The position numbers and the translations under genes were made by a program. Positions 56,170 to 64,000 of a stretch of 64,000 nucleotides of DNA are shown piece by piece. Origin of the DNA: Samsoniella hepiali (taxonomy: Eukaryota > Ascomycota > Sordariomycetes > Hypocreales > Cordycipitaceae); the NCBI GenBank assembly GCA_001455915.2, contig LNDK02000066.1, positions 620,001 to 684,000 of the forward strand, in the 5' to 3' direction. The notes beneath the pieces were generated by a model, which was given only the letters and a program-made list of their open reading frames with translations, was not told where the DNA came from and ran no database searches. Within the stretch, counting starts at the first letter, position 1, and every line of letters begins with the position of its first letter.

Positions 56170-58493
56170 TCAAAGGCTTTTCGCCTTCTGAAGTGCTTGG
56201 CGGTATCTTTCGCATCGATGCTGTAGGTCGACTCTGGTGGTCGACGCCGTGTAGCTCTCAGCAGCAATTTCCGCCAATGCAGAATCGGACAAACCACCAA
56301 CGTATTCTGGCGAGAAGATCTTGAGAGCTTCTTCATCGCTCAAAATCCTTTCAACCACTGTAATTAGCACATAATCTGCAAATCGCTTCATGGAAAGCTT
56401 GTAGTATGTCTTCAATACGTCATGGAGGTCCATCACAGCCTGGTCTTCATTACTTATGTGCAGCATGTCCGTTAGCTTTGCAGGATCCGTAGCGTTAGCC
56501 CAACCTTGCTCCTCCAGATTAAGACCACTCAGGCGGGCAAGGAGACGATCTTTACGTATCTTCTCGAGAGTTACTGCAAAGTAGTGGTTCACGGTCTGTA
56601 AAACACCGCCTCGTTCATCTTTCAACAAGTCCTCGAGCCGTCTCTGCGCTTTGGTGTTTGCTTCATCGAGACGTGACAATATAAGCGACTCTAAGCAAGA
56701 GCGAATTGTCTCATCATCCTCGACGCGGCGACATTCCAACTTGGTGTAGTCCGTGATAAGACCCATGACTTTTTCGAGATAAATTTTAGAGATCAGGCCC
56801 CAGTTGCTTGTTTGATGCTGAAACAAGCGTACCAACAATGCCGGATTGACGGTACCGGGCAGTTCCGCACCGCGTGCTTCCCTGTACTCCTTCCGGATCC
56901 ACCTCATGATGTCTGGAGCTTCAACATCTTCGTGATGCTGCAGAAATTCGGCATCGATTGTACCGTTCGCCTGTTCGAACGGCAGCTTGTGGCCCTTTGT
57001 TCGAAAATTCTTCTCGAATGTATCCGCCAAGTTGCGAAGATGCATTCGCAATTTCAGCCCACTCAGCGGATTGAGTCCGTCCTGGTAGTTGCCCTTAAGC
57101 GCATCTTCCACATTGCGCTGGTAACGATTGGCCAGCCGTGTTAAATACTGACGTTGCTCTGTGGCAGTCTGTCGAGAGCTGCCCAGAGCCTCTACCCTTC
57201 TCTGGGTTTCTTTATACAACGCTTCGATTTCCTTGACCAGAGCAGGGAACTCACGGCGGATGTGCTCATACAGTAGCTGGCCGAGGAAGGGCTTCAAAGC
57301 TTTGACACCAATTCGCTCCTTTGGAAGCTCACTCCAAGGGGCTCCCTGGAAGAACCTACGCTCCTTTTCATGCCGCTGAGCGATGGTCACGCCTTCTTGT
57401 ATCTCTTGGGTGGATCTGTTTCGGATAACGAACCACCCGTGCTGCAGACGTTCCACGGCATTCTGCGCAATTCGGAGAACCTACACTTGTCAGTCAAGCC
57501 CATGCATTGGGAAGCATCACATACTCCTTGCTCATCGCCTGGCTGCAGTGCATCACACTTTGTGATGATTCCAACAGTTCGAATACCGGCAGGATCCGCA
57601 GCGCGTGCCATTTTAAAGACTTCCTGATTGGCCAAGTTGTTTCGCGCATCCATTACCGCCCTTCAAGGTCAGCGGAATATTGCATCTCTTTTTCAGGCCA
57701 CTTACAGAATAATCGTCCGGGCATCTCTCGTATAAGTTTCGATAAGGCCTCTAATTACTGACAGATCTTCGCGTGTCTGATATTTCGTGGGATCTGACAA
57801 GTCAGTAGGTGCAATATCCCTGCACGAGGGTACATACTATGGAAAAGTCCTGGCACATCAACTACGCTCAGGTGATGTTGATCAGGCCCTGAAATTTCGA
57901 TGCGTAAGATGTCGTCAGAGAAGCGCTTGCTCAACTCCTCAACATCTTGGTCGTCCGAGTTTGGCAAACCCATGTGCACAGCAGCCTGCGTCGACGATTA
58001 GTATCGATCCGTAACCTCGTCGTCCAAGTCGTTAGATACCTCATCTAAGATCCAAGAAAATTGAGGCCCGATGAGCTCCTGTGCGTCCATCTCGATATCA
58101 AAATCGAGCAATCGCTTTTTCTGCGTATCATCGTCAAGACTGGACGGGCCTGGGACGATGGTAGCTTTCACAATCGTTTTTTCTCCAGGTGCCCGGCGCA
58201 AGACGATCTGCGTGGCAAAGCGAGTGCAGAGATCCGACGCGATGGGAAATGACAGACCAGTGAGTCCTTCCAAGAGGGAGGACTTGCCGCTAGATTGGTC
58301 CCCAACCACGACAATCTATGACTATCGTTAGAGCTGGACTAACGCCTAGCGGTATATATCTTGCCTGTGGAAGTGGTAAGTCTTCATTGATGCCGAAACC
58401 CCGGAGATCATCAATGACTTGAAAGTATCGAAGGCGCTCTGGGTTGTCCATGTCCTGGATGTCTTGCATCGCCGTTGTTTTCTTGACAGTCAT
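56170..58493 (-). CDS. dynamin-like large GTPase (fungal Mx/dynamin type)
   Basis: Six exons on the reverse strand (58493-58365, 58315-58040, 57985-57838, 57793-57706, 57660-57525, 57480-56170) give 695 residues in one continuous frame. G1 is VVVGDQSSGKSSLLEGLTGL, the switch I Thr is in LCTRFATQIVLRR, G3 is VVDVPGLFH and G4 is GIITKCDAL, so nucleotide binding looks intact. The stalk follows (ELPKERIGVKALKPFLGQLL; GTVNPALLVRLFQHQTSNWG), and the C-terminal GED-type helix contains DVLKTYYKLSMKRFADYVLI with VVERILSD. There is no PH or transmembrane domain, which makes it closer to Mx-like and NLR-linked fungal dynamins than to Dnm1 or Vps1. The first intron begins with GC (CAG/GCAAGA...ATAG). An upstream in-frame ATG at 58541 is possible. 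The gene lies in the insert within the ABC pseudogene. Confidence 0.9.
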
Positions 58494-59790
58494 TTGATCT
58501 CTTTTGTCCAAGTGCTTTGTGTAATAATCTTTATTCTTCATTCCTTTTTTTTTCTTTTTAACTTGCAAATTAATCTTCGGCAAGAATCCTTTGCTGGGGT
58601 TTTTTTTTCTGATTTTTTTCTTCTTTCTTTTTTTTCGTCTTCTCTTGTTTCTATGCTTTATCCAAGGTTTGTGTGAACTTTTTGCGTGTGTTGATTGATG
58701 ACTGCGTTTTTTTTTTCGGCGAGTTTCCAAAACTTCTTCCTACAGAGGCGACACCCACGCTTATGAGTCTTTACTTTTCGAAATCACGAATTCTCCGGAG
58801 AGGTAGCTCACCGTTTGCGGATATCCTTGGGGTGTGCTGTCTCCTCTTGCCGCATGCGGAGCATCGCTGGCCGAACACAAGCGTGCGAATCAACTGCTGA
58901 AGTTCTTATCAATATCACCAATCGAACGGTACTGCTACGACGACTACGGTATAGCCTGATCTTGGGCCTTTGGCTGTGAAATGTTTGCTTCAAGCGCAAG
59001 TGTGAGCACCTCGCAAGATGATGCGGCGACGCCGTTCTCGCCGCAGCCGATTGACGTTTTGAGGCTCAAACATTGTGCCGTGCCGCTCATTATAAGGCGA
59101 TGATTTGCCTGGCAAAGCGCAAAGATATAGTTCTTCTCAATCGTTTGTGGCGCTAGTGAGCATCAATTTAGGGTTACGCACATGCTTTGGTTAATTTGGC
59201 ACGGGTCGGACACGCTGGTTCTTGGGGCGCATCTAAACTCGCAGATACTTCCTTTCCTGTAAACAGCCGGATGATCTGAAATGTCTTTACTTACATAGTC
59301 CCTTACGGTAAATTTCTAATCAAATCTGTATAATATCTGGGAAATCATGAAGGGTTTCGGCCAAATCTCGAAATTCTCGATTCTTCCATTCCATTTTAGC
59401 TTCAGAGATTCAGTACTGGGGGCCGACCCCATCTTTAACATCACTTTTTTTAGCAGAAAAGTCCGACATGTTCGTGCCTTTCAATTCCGTGATTTACAGT
59501 AATTGAACCAGGATTCATCTCAATTTCGGCGAGGTCTATTTGAATCCGTCAGATTGATTTATTCCGACTGAAGTTATCTCGTCAACTTTACGCACTCCTC
59601 CCATAAAAACCAAAACCAGTGTAACCCAAGCGTTGTTAGTCGTGGCTACCCCGACTCAATCCGGGCTAGCCAAATGCGACAGTCAATCACACGAGCAGGC
59701 GAAGACAAATGGTCGCGCGGCTCTTGCCCACTACCCTAGACCACAGTGTAACATGTAACGTTTAGTCACTTGGACAACTCTCCCCTGTAA
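58494..59790. other. promoter of the dynamin-like gene and right flank of the insert
   Basis: The left end (58530-58720) is extremely T-rich on the forward strand (A-rich upstream of the dynamin start). The rest has no gene. The break back into the transporter pseudogene lies somewhere before 59791; no terminal repeat or target-site duplication is visible by eye. Confidence 0.45.
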
Positions 59791-60592
59791 GAATTCTTCC
59801 CTCTTCCGAGGGACTTTGTCACGAACCCCAATCATCAACCAGCGGAGGCGGTGCAAGATCAATCGCCTGAGCAAGAGCTGCTGGCAAGGACAGTCCACTT
59901 TCGAAATGTCTCTGCATCATACGGGAACGAAGAAGAGCTAGTCTTGAACCATGTGTCGCTTGATCTTGAGGGCGGCCAGAGAGTAGGCATTTGCGGCCGT
60001 ACTGGAAGCGGTAAAAGTACGCTCCTGTCGTGTTTCTTTTTTCTTGTCAACGTTACGTCTGGCACTGTCTACATTGATGGAAAAGACATGACAACTATTC
60101 CTAGAGACAAGCTGCACACCGCCTTGGTCACGATCCCTCAACAGCCGCTCCTTGTAGCTGGAACAGTCCGCGATAATCTGTTGCTTGGCTCTCCTTGTCT
60201 TTCCACGGAGAAGCTATCGTGTCGGTGCTAGAGCAGCTACAAATATGGGATCCGATACACGAGCACGGCGGCTTGGATGCCAGCATCAGCTCTGTCCCTT
60301 GACGGAGACCCAGCGCCAACGTTTATGCATCGGTCGTGCTCTACTTCAGCCTGGAGGTATTGTCATTTTGGACGAGCCTACGAGTGGCTTTGACGAGGAT
60401 ACGGGGTGACTAGCCCAGGAGCTAATTAGGGAGACCTTCAAGGGGAGGCTTGTCCTCTTGATGGCACACAAGATCGATACTATCATCGACTCGGACCTGG
60501 TTATTGTCATGAATCACGGCCAGGTAGCAGAGATGGGCCCTCCCCAGGAGTTGCTGCAAAAGAAGGGCAAATTTTACGAACTGTATCAATGA
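59791..60592 (+). pseudogene. ABCC-type transporter pseudogene, second nucleotide-binding domain
   Basis: This is the C-terminal part of an ABCC transporter, in the same orientation as the half at 50494-53320. It reads VHFRNVSASYGNEEELVLNH, then Walker A GICGRTGSGKSTLLS and IPQQPLLVAGTVRDNLLLGS. A shift near 60200 leads to VLEQLQIWDPIHEHGGLDAS with TGA. Another shift leads to TETQRQRLCIGRALLQPGG and Walker B IVILDEPTSGFDEDTG, then a stop (TGA at about 60407), and finally LLMAHKIDTIIDSDLVIVMN to the end EMGPPQELLQKKG..YELYQ with a stop at 60590-60592. The signature LSxGQ motif is degraded. Multiple shifts and stops show it is not functional. TMD2 is absent between the halves. Confidence 0.85.
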
Positions 60593-61330
60593 TGCTGTTA
60601 TTCCCTCTCAGGAAACTCTAGCAATTGCATGCTTCTGTGGAAGCTTGACCAGAATTGTTAATTTCGAACTTGAGACTTGCGCTATTTCGTTTTTACTATG
60701 ACAATTTCTTCCATACAAGGGTTATGATTGACATGACAGGGTATGTAATTGATCGGCTGCGCACTATCTCCCATCTCAATTGCTTCATTTCTCCGACATA
60801 TACGGCTCATAGAGGGGAACAGTTGATTATAACTCTAAAAGAAGGTCTAATATGCAGAAACATATGACTATGTTAATCATTCTACACGCACTAGCACACT
60901 CTTGTCTCCCCTGCTCTCATACAAATTAGTCGCACCCTTCTCAAAAAGCGCATTAAGCGCTGCAGCAACCGAGTCGACAATTTGTGGTTGTTTGAGTTGA
61001 CAATGGGAAATTACAGCGAATGAGCGATATTTTCTTCTGAATAAGATGCATTGCCAAGGCTGTGCATTGGCCATGATCATTTCTCCTGAGCCGATCGCGG
61101 ATGCTACCTGAAAGCAATGCAGTCAACCACCAAATCTCTTTTCAGCCACTGAGCGCGGGTCGCGCTCTGTGGGGTCCTACTAAGTGGGATGTTTACAAAG
61201 CCATTTGTCTTTGCACAGCCAGCTACGTTTCTCTGCATTGCCATGCGTGAACTTGTGCATTGTGAAAGCTGAACCGTGACCGTGACGCTAAGCCATTGAC
61301 GTCGCCCAGCTGACAAAAAAAAGAACCGTC
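60593..61330. other. intergenic with a possible degenerate coding relic on the reverse strand
   Basis: On the reverse strand, 61250-60877 reads as coding-like in two frames (AQWLKRDLVVDCIAF, then VASAIGSGEMIMANAQPWQC and IVDSVAAALNALFEKGATNL) separated by one base at about 61112. I do not recognise the family, so it is reported only as a possible relic. The right end holds the promoter of the ICL/PEP-mutase gene. Confidence 0.35.
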
Positions 61331-62386
61331 ATGACAGCTCGCGCCCTTGTGTCGACAACGAGCCGGCACGCTATAAAGAACCGGCGTCCGTTGCTGCTCC
61401 CATCGACCATTGCCGTCGCCGTCCATCACCAGTCAGGCCGCTTCATCTCCCACAGCTCACCAACCCAGCGCCTCCGTCCTACCAATTCACGCCCAACGCT
61501 ACATCAGACAAGAGCCAAATCCACGTCTGCCGCCATGCCCTCCACCAACGACCTTGCCAAGACGCTCAAGGCCCTGCACAGGCCCGGCCAGCCGCTCATC
61601 GTCCCCAACGTCTGGGACGCGCCGTCGCTCAACGCGCTCGCCTCGCTCAACGATGCCTCGGACGGCAGCGACAAGCCCGTCCGCGCCATTGCCACGGCCT
61701 CGTGGGCGCTCGCGCACGCCCGCGGCGCCGCCGACGAGGACCTGACGCTGGAGCAGAACCTCGCCGCGCTGCGCGAGCTCGCCCCGCTCGCCGCCCGCGC
61801 CGGCCTCCCGCTGTCGGCCGATCTGCAGGACGGCTACGGCGCGCAGATTGCCGACGTCTTTTCCGCCGCCGCCCGCATCGGCGTCGCCGGCGCCAACCTC
61901 GAGGACAGCATCCCGTCGGCCGGCTTTGGCCGCGGCATCGCCGGCTCCCTGTACAGCAAGGCCGACGCCGTGGCGCGCATCCGCACGGCGCTCCAGGCGG
62001 CCGCCGCCGCGGGCGTGCCCGACTTTGTCGTCAATGCCCGCTGCGACGTGTTTAAGCTCGACGCCGCGCCCGAGCTCGACGACGCTACGCGCATGCGCGA
62101 GGCGCTGGACCGCGCGCGCGCGTACCTGGCCGCCGGCGCCACGACCGTCTTCTTCTGGGGCGGCGGCGTGCGCGGGCTCAGCACCGCCGAGGTCAAGACG
62201 CTCGTCGCGGAGCTCGACGGCCGCGTGGCCGTTCTGCTGACCAAGAGGGACGGCGGCCACTCCACGGCCGAGCTGGCCAAGATTGGCGTTGCGAGAATTA
62301 GTATCGGCCCGTCCTTGTACCTGGCGGCCATGAATGCCGTCAAAACGGGCGCTGCTCAGATTCTCGGTGGCGGCGGTCTCTTATAA
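61331..62386 (+). CDS. isocitrate lyase / PEP phosphonomutase superfamily protein
   Basis: This is a single-exon gene of 351 residues from the ATG at 61331. The first 65 residues (ARALVSTTSRHAIKNRRPLL and so on to QTRAKSTSAA) are basic and free of acids, which predicts a mitochondrial targeting peptide; a second ATG at 61535 (MPSTNDLAKTLKAL) would give a cytosolic form. The TIM-barrel of the ICL/PEPM family is clear from PLIVPNVWDAPSLNALASL, the metal site PLSADLQDGYG, VAGANLEDSIPS and DFVVNARCDVFKLD. Related enzymes cut or rearrange 2-oxo/2-methyl C4-C5 acids or phosphonates. The KKCG loop of true isocitrate and methylisocitrate lyases is not evident, so the substrate is unknown. Codon use is very GC-rich. 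Confidence 0.85.
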   Translation: MTARALVSTTSRHAIKNRRPLLLPSTIAVAVHHQSGRFISHSSPTQRLRPTNSRPTLHQTRAKSTSAAMPSTNDLAKTLKALHRPGQPLIVPNVWDAPSLNALASLNDASDGSDKPVRAIATASWALAHARGAADEDLTLEQNLAALRELAPLAARAGLPLSADLQDGYGAQIADVFSAAARIGVAGANLEDSIPSAGFGRGIAGSLYSKADAVARIRTALQAAAAAGVPDFVVNARCDVFKLDAAPELDDATRMREALDRARAYLAAGATTVFFWGGGVRGLSTAEVKTLVAELDGRVAVLLTKRDGGHSTAELAKIGVARISIGPSLYLAAMNAVKTGAAQILGGGGLL

Positions 62387-62608
62387 GCTACGAGCTACGA
62401 AGAATTGACTGTAAATTATTTGGAATATATTAATCATGGCCTTGGATTGAATTAAAAACTAGCGACTGTACGGTGCCATTGCTCTGACCAATGCTCAAAC
62501 AATACTCTCCCAACTTAACGCCAATGCTAAATGCCACATGTGCATACGTCTATACTCGATTTATAAGCCCATTTGCGAGAGAATTCTTTCAACTCACCAA
62601 ATCTTCTA

Positions 62609-63759
62609 TTAGTGCCGCAGCAGGTCGGCCAGCCTCTTGTACCACACAGTTTGCTCGACGCCGTGATCAATACGTGCCGCCTCATCCACGAGCGGCATGC
62701 ACCCAAACGCCTTGGCAAATCGGTTCAGACACTCGCTCCTTGCCTCCAAGTGTCCCCTCCGACGACTGAGTCCGGCCAACGGATCCAGATTGACATACCG
62801 CTCCGAGCCACGCACCAGCAGCGGGCCGCCCACGCTCGCCGCTCTCGAATCCGGCTGCGACACCCTCACCGCCGCCACAAAATTCAACGCATATCCTCGC
62901 AATTGGAGGCTTCATCCACATATTCCCGCATCTCCCGCACCGGGGCAAAATCCGAATTGTACGCGTCCAGCACGGAAATGTCCACAAAGGCCAAGTTGGT
63001 CAGCACCAGGGAGTACTTGTCGCCGGTGCCACACAAGCTGTATTCCCAGCGTCCGGCCGGATCAGCACGCGCGCAGCGGGCAAGGGCACCAGTCACACGG
63101 TCACGGCCAAAACGGCGCCATATTTGAAAGACAAAGTCCAAGTCCGCGGGGCGGTAAAATACATCGTCGTCGGAAACCAGAATGGCACGTGTGCGGTACG
63201 ATGGGTCGTTCCAGAGCTTCTCGTTGGGGCTGTCGCGCGGCGGCTTGCGGTAGCGAACGTCGACACCGTGTGGTGAGACGTAGGGTGCAGGAAGGTCCTC
63301 GTCAAAATTGTTCCAAATGATGACAATTTCTAGCAGCGAGGATATCTTTTCGCTGAGGAGGATGTTGAGGGTTCGCTGGAGCTCCTTTGGTCTGTGAAAT
63401 GTCGACAGTGCGATTCTGTAGAGTGTTAGCAGCGTCACACAGAAGCAAGCCAGTCTTAGTGGCGCGAAAGAGTAGCCAAGAGGCATCACGTACGTGAAGC
63501 GGTCATCAAGAAGATCACGGTGGTTTTTCTCAGTCATGTTCCACTCGCCCGCCCACGCGGCGCGCTCGCCATGGCTGCATCGGCCAATATGTGGTGCAGA
63601 GACGTGTTGCTCAGCTTGGTGGAGGCGTAGCGCGATGCGGTAGGCGCTGCTACCGGCCAGTTGCAGACTGGCGATGATTAAAATGACGATGGGGACAGTA
63701 ATGAGCACCAGACGCTGGCAAGACCGGGATGGCAGCCTCAAGCCTAGCTTGCCAATCAT
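62609..63759 (-). CDS. GT64 (exostosin-like) glycosyltransferase with one-base frameshift
   Basis: Two exons on the reverse strand (63759-63494 and 63415-62609) with a 78 bp intron. The N-terminus has a short tail and one membrane anchor (LVLITVPIVILIIASLQLAG), so it is a type II Golgi-type protein. The catalytic GT64/EXT C-terminal domain shows IALSTFHRPKELQRTLNILL, the metal-binding DDD in AILVSDDDVFYRPADLDFVF, and LTNLAFVDISVLDAYNSDFA. Near the end, EASNCED is followed by ATGCGTTGA, while shifting by one base gives the expected ALNFVAAV and a further 90 residues to the stop at 62609. One base appears to be missing at about 62893. The intact protein would have about 358 residues. The loss could be real or a sequencing error. 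Confidence 0.78.
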
Positions 63760-63916
63760 GATTGACAAGACATTTGAAGCTGTGAGACAGACAAGTTGAT
63801 GGGGAGAGGTTCAAAAATGTCAACCTTTGTCCAAGTTAATAAAGAGGCAGGCAATAAGGCGCATAACAAAGGGGGAAGGCACGGGCTTGAGACAGATGTG
63901 TCGTACAATACGGCCC

Positions 63917-64000
63917 GGCAGCATCAGACGGGCGCTTCAATTTTGGTAGAATACATTTACATCTCGGCGGCATCAAACGGGCGCTTTAATTCTGGTAGAA
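63917..64000. repeat. imperfect 35-bp direct repeat at the right edge
   Basis: Copies at 63917-63951 and 63966-64000 (period 49 bp) match at 31 of 35 positions. All four differences are transitions (A/G, G/A, C/T, T/C). The second copy ends at the last base of the window, so the array may continue beyond it. It lies upstream of the GT64 gene. Confidence 0.8.

Noticed and set aside
1..64000. Search for tRNA, rRNA and CRISPR features by eye
   Set aside because: No T-arm-like GGTTCRANNCC within a cloverleaf, no rRNA sequence and no regularly spaced repeats with unique spacers were found.

Overview
The window is nuclear chromosomal DNA of a filamentous ascomycete (Pezizomycotina, most likely Hypocreales). 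The evidence is genes with one to five short introns (mostly 49-87 bp, GT...AG with CTAAC-like branch points), long T- and C-rich intergenic leaders, and fungal-only families such as DUF3712, DUF1996, BIM1-like copper proteins, 3CxxC zinc fingers and a large F-box family. The species cannot be named from the sequence. I see no rRNA, tRNA, CRISPR array, intact transposon or bacterial-type operon.

Layout. 1-773 is the 3' end of a DUF3712 gene. 774-6123 is a gene-poor stretch. 6124-7649 holds two reverse-strand zinc-finger genes: a C2H2 factor with an in-frame TAG, and a 3CxxC protein. 8378-17641 is a dense housekeeping block: Mmc1-like mitochondrial protein, SmD3, TRM61 (tRNA m1A58 methyltransferase), cysteinyl-tRNA synthetase and an ADP-ribosylglycohydrolase. 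18072-18665 is a broken prolyl 4-hydroxylase-like gene. 19326-21770 encodes an S9 peptidase. 22842-22935 is a sequencing-library linker (two inverted loxP sites and an N) left in the 5' leader of UBC7. A Swa2/auxilin-like gene and an APH-like kinase gene follow (23896-28664), then a decayed F-box gene (29101-30512). After a 5 kb non-coding stretch come a secreted DUF1996 protein, a 1016-aa single-pass membrane protein, pICln, a small coiled-coil protein, a GPI-type secreted protein, a BIM1-like membrane protein and a GNAT acetyltransferase (35801-48302).

48303-61330 is a clear accessory island. It has an AT-rich block, a truncated N-terminus of a phosphorylase-type NLR gene, and an ABCC transporter pseudogene whose second transmembrane domain is missing. 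In place of that domain sits about 6.5 kb carrying two intact-looking genes: a small RNase III-fold protein with an altered catalytic motif, and a complete six-exon dynamin-like GTPase. The window ends with a mitochondrial ICL/PEP-mutase family protein and a GT64 (exostosin-like) glycosyltransferase gene carrying a one-base frameshift.

Functionally, the housekeeping block leans to RNA biology: SmD3 and pICln act in snRNP assembly, and TRM61 and CysRS act on tRNA and share a divergent promoter region. Ubc7 and the Swa2-like protein belong to ER-associated degradation and clathrin uncoating. The accessory island looks like a site of repeated gene decay and replacement. Start sites and introns were assigned by reading splice signals and frame continuity; none is backed by transcript data.
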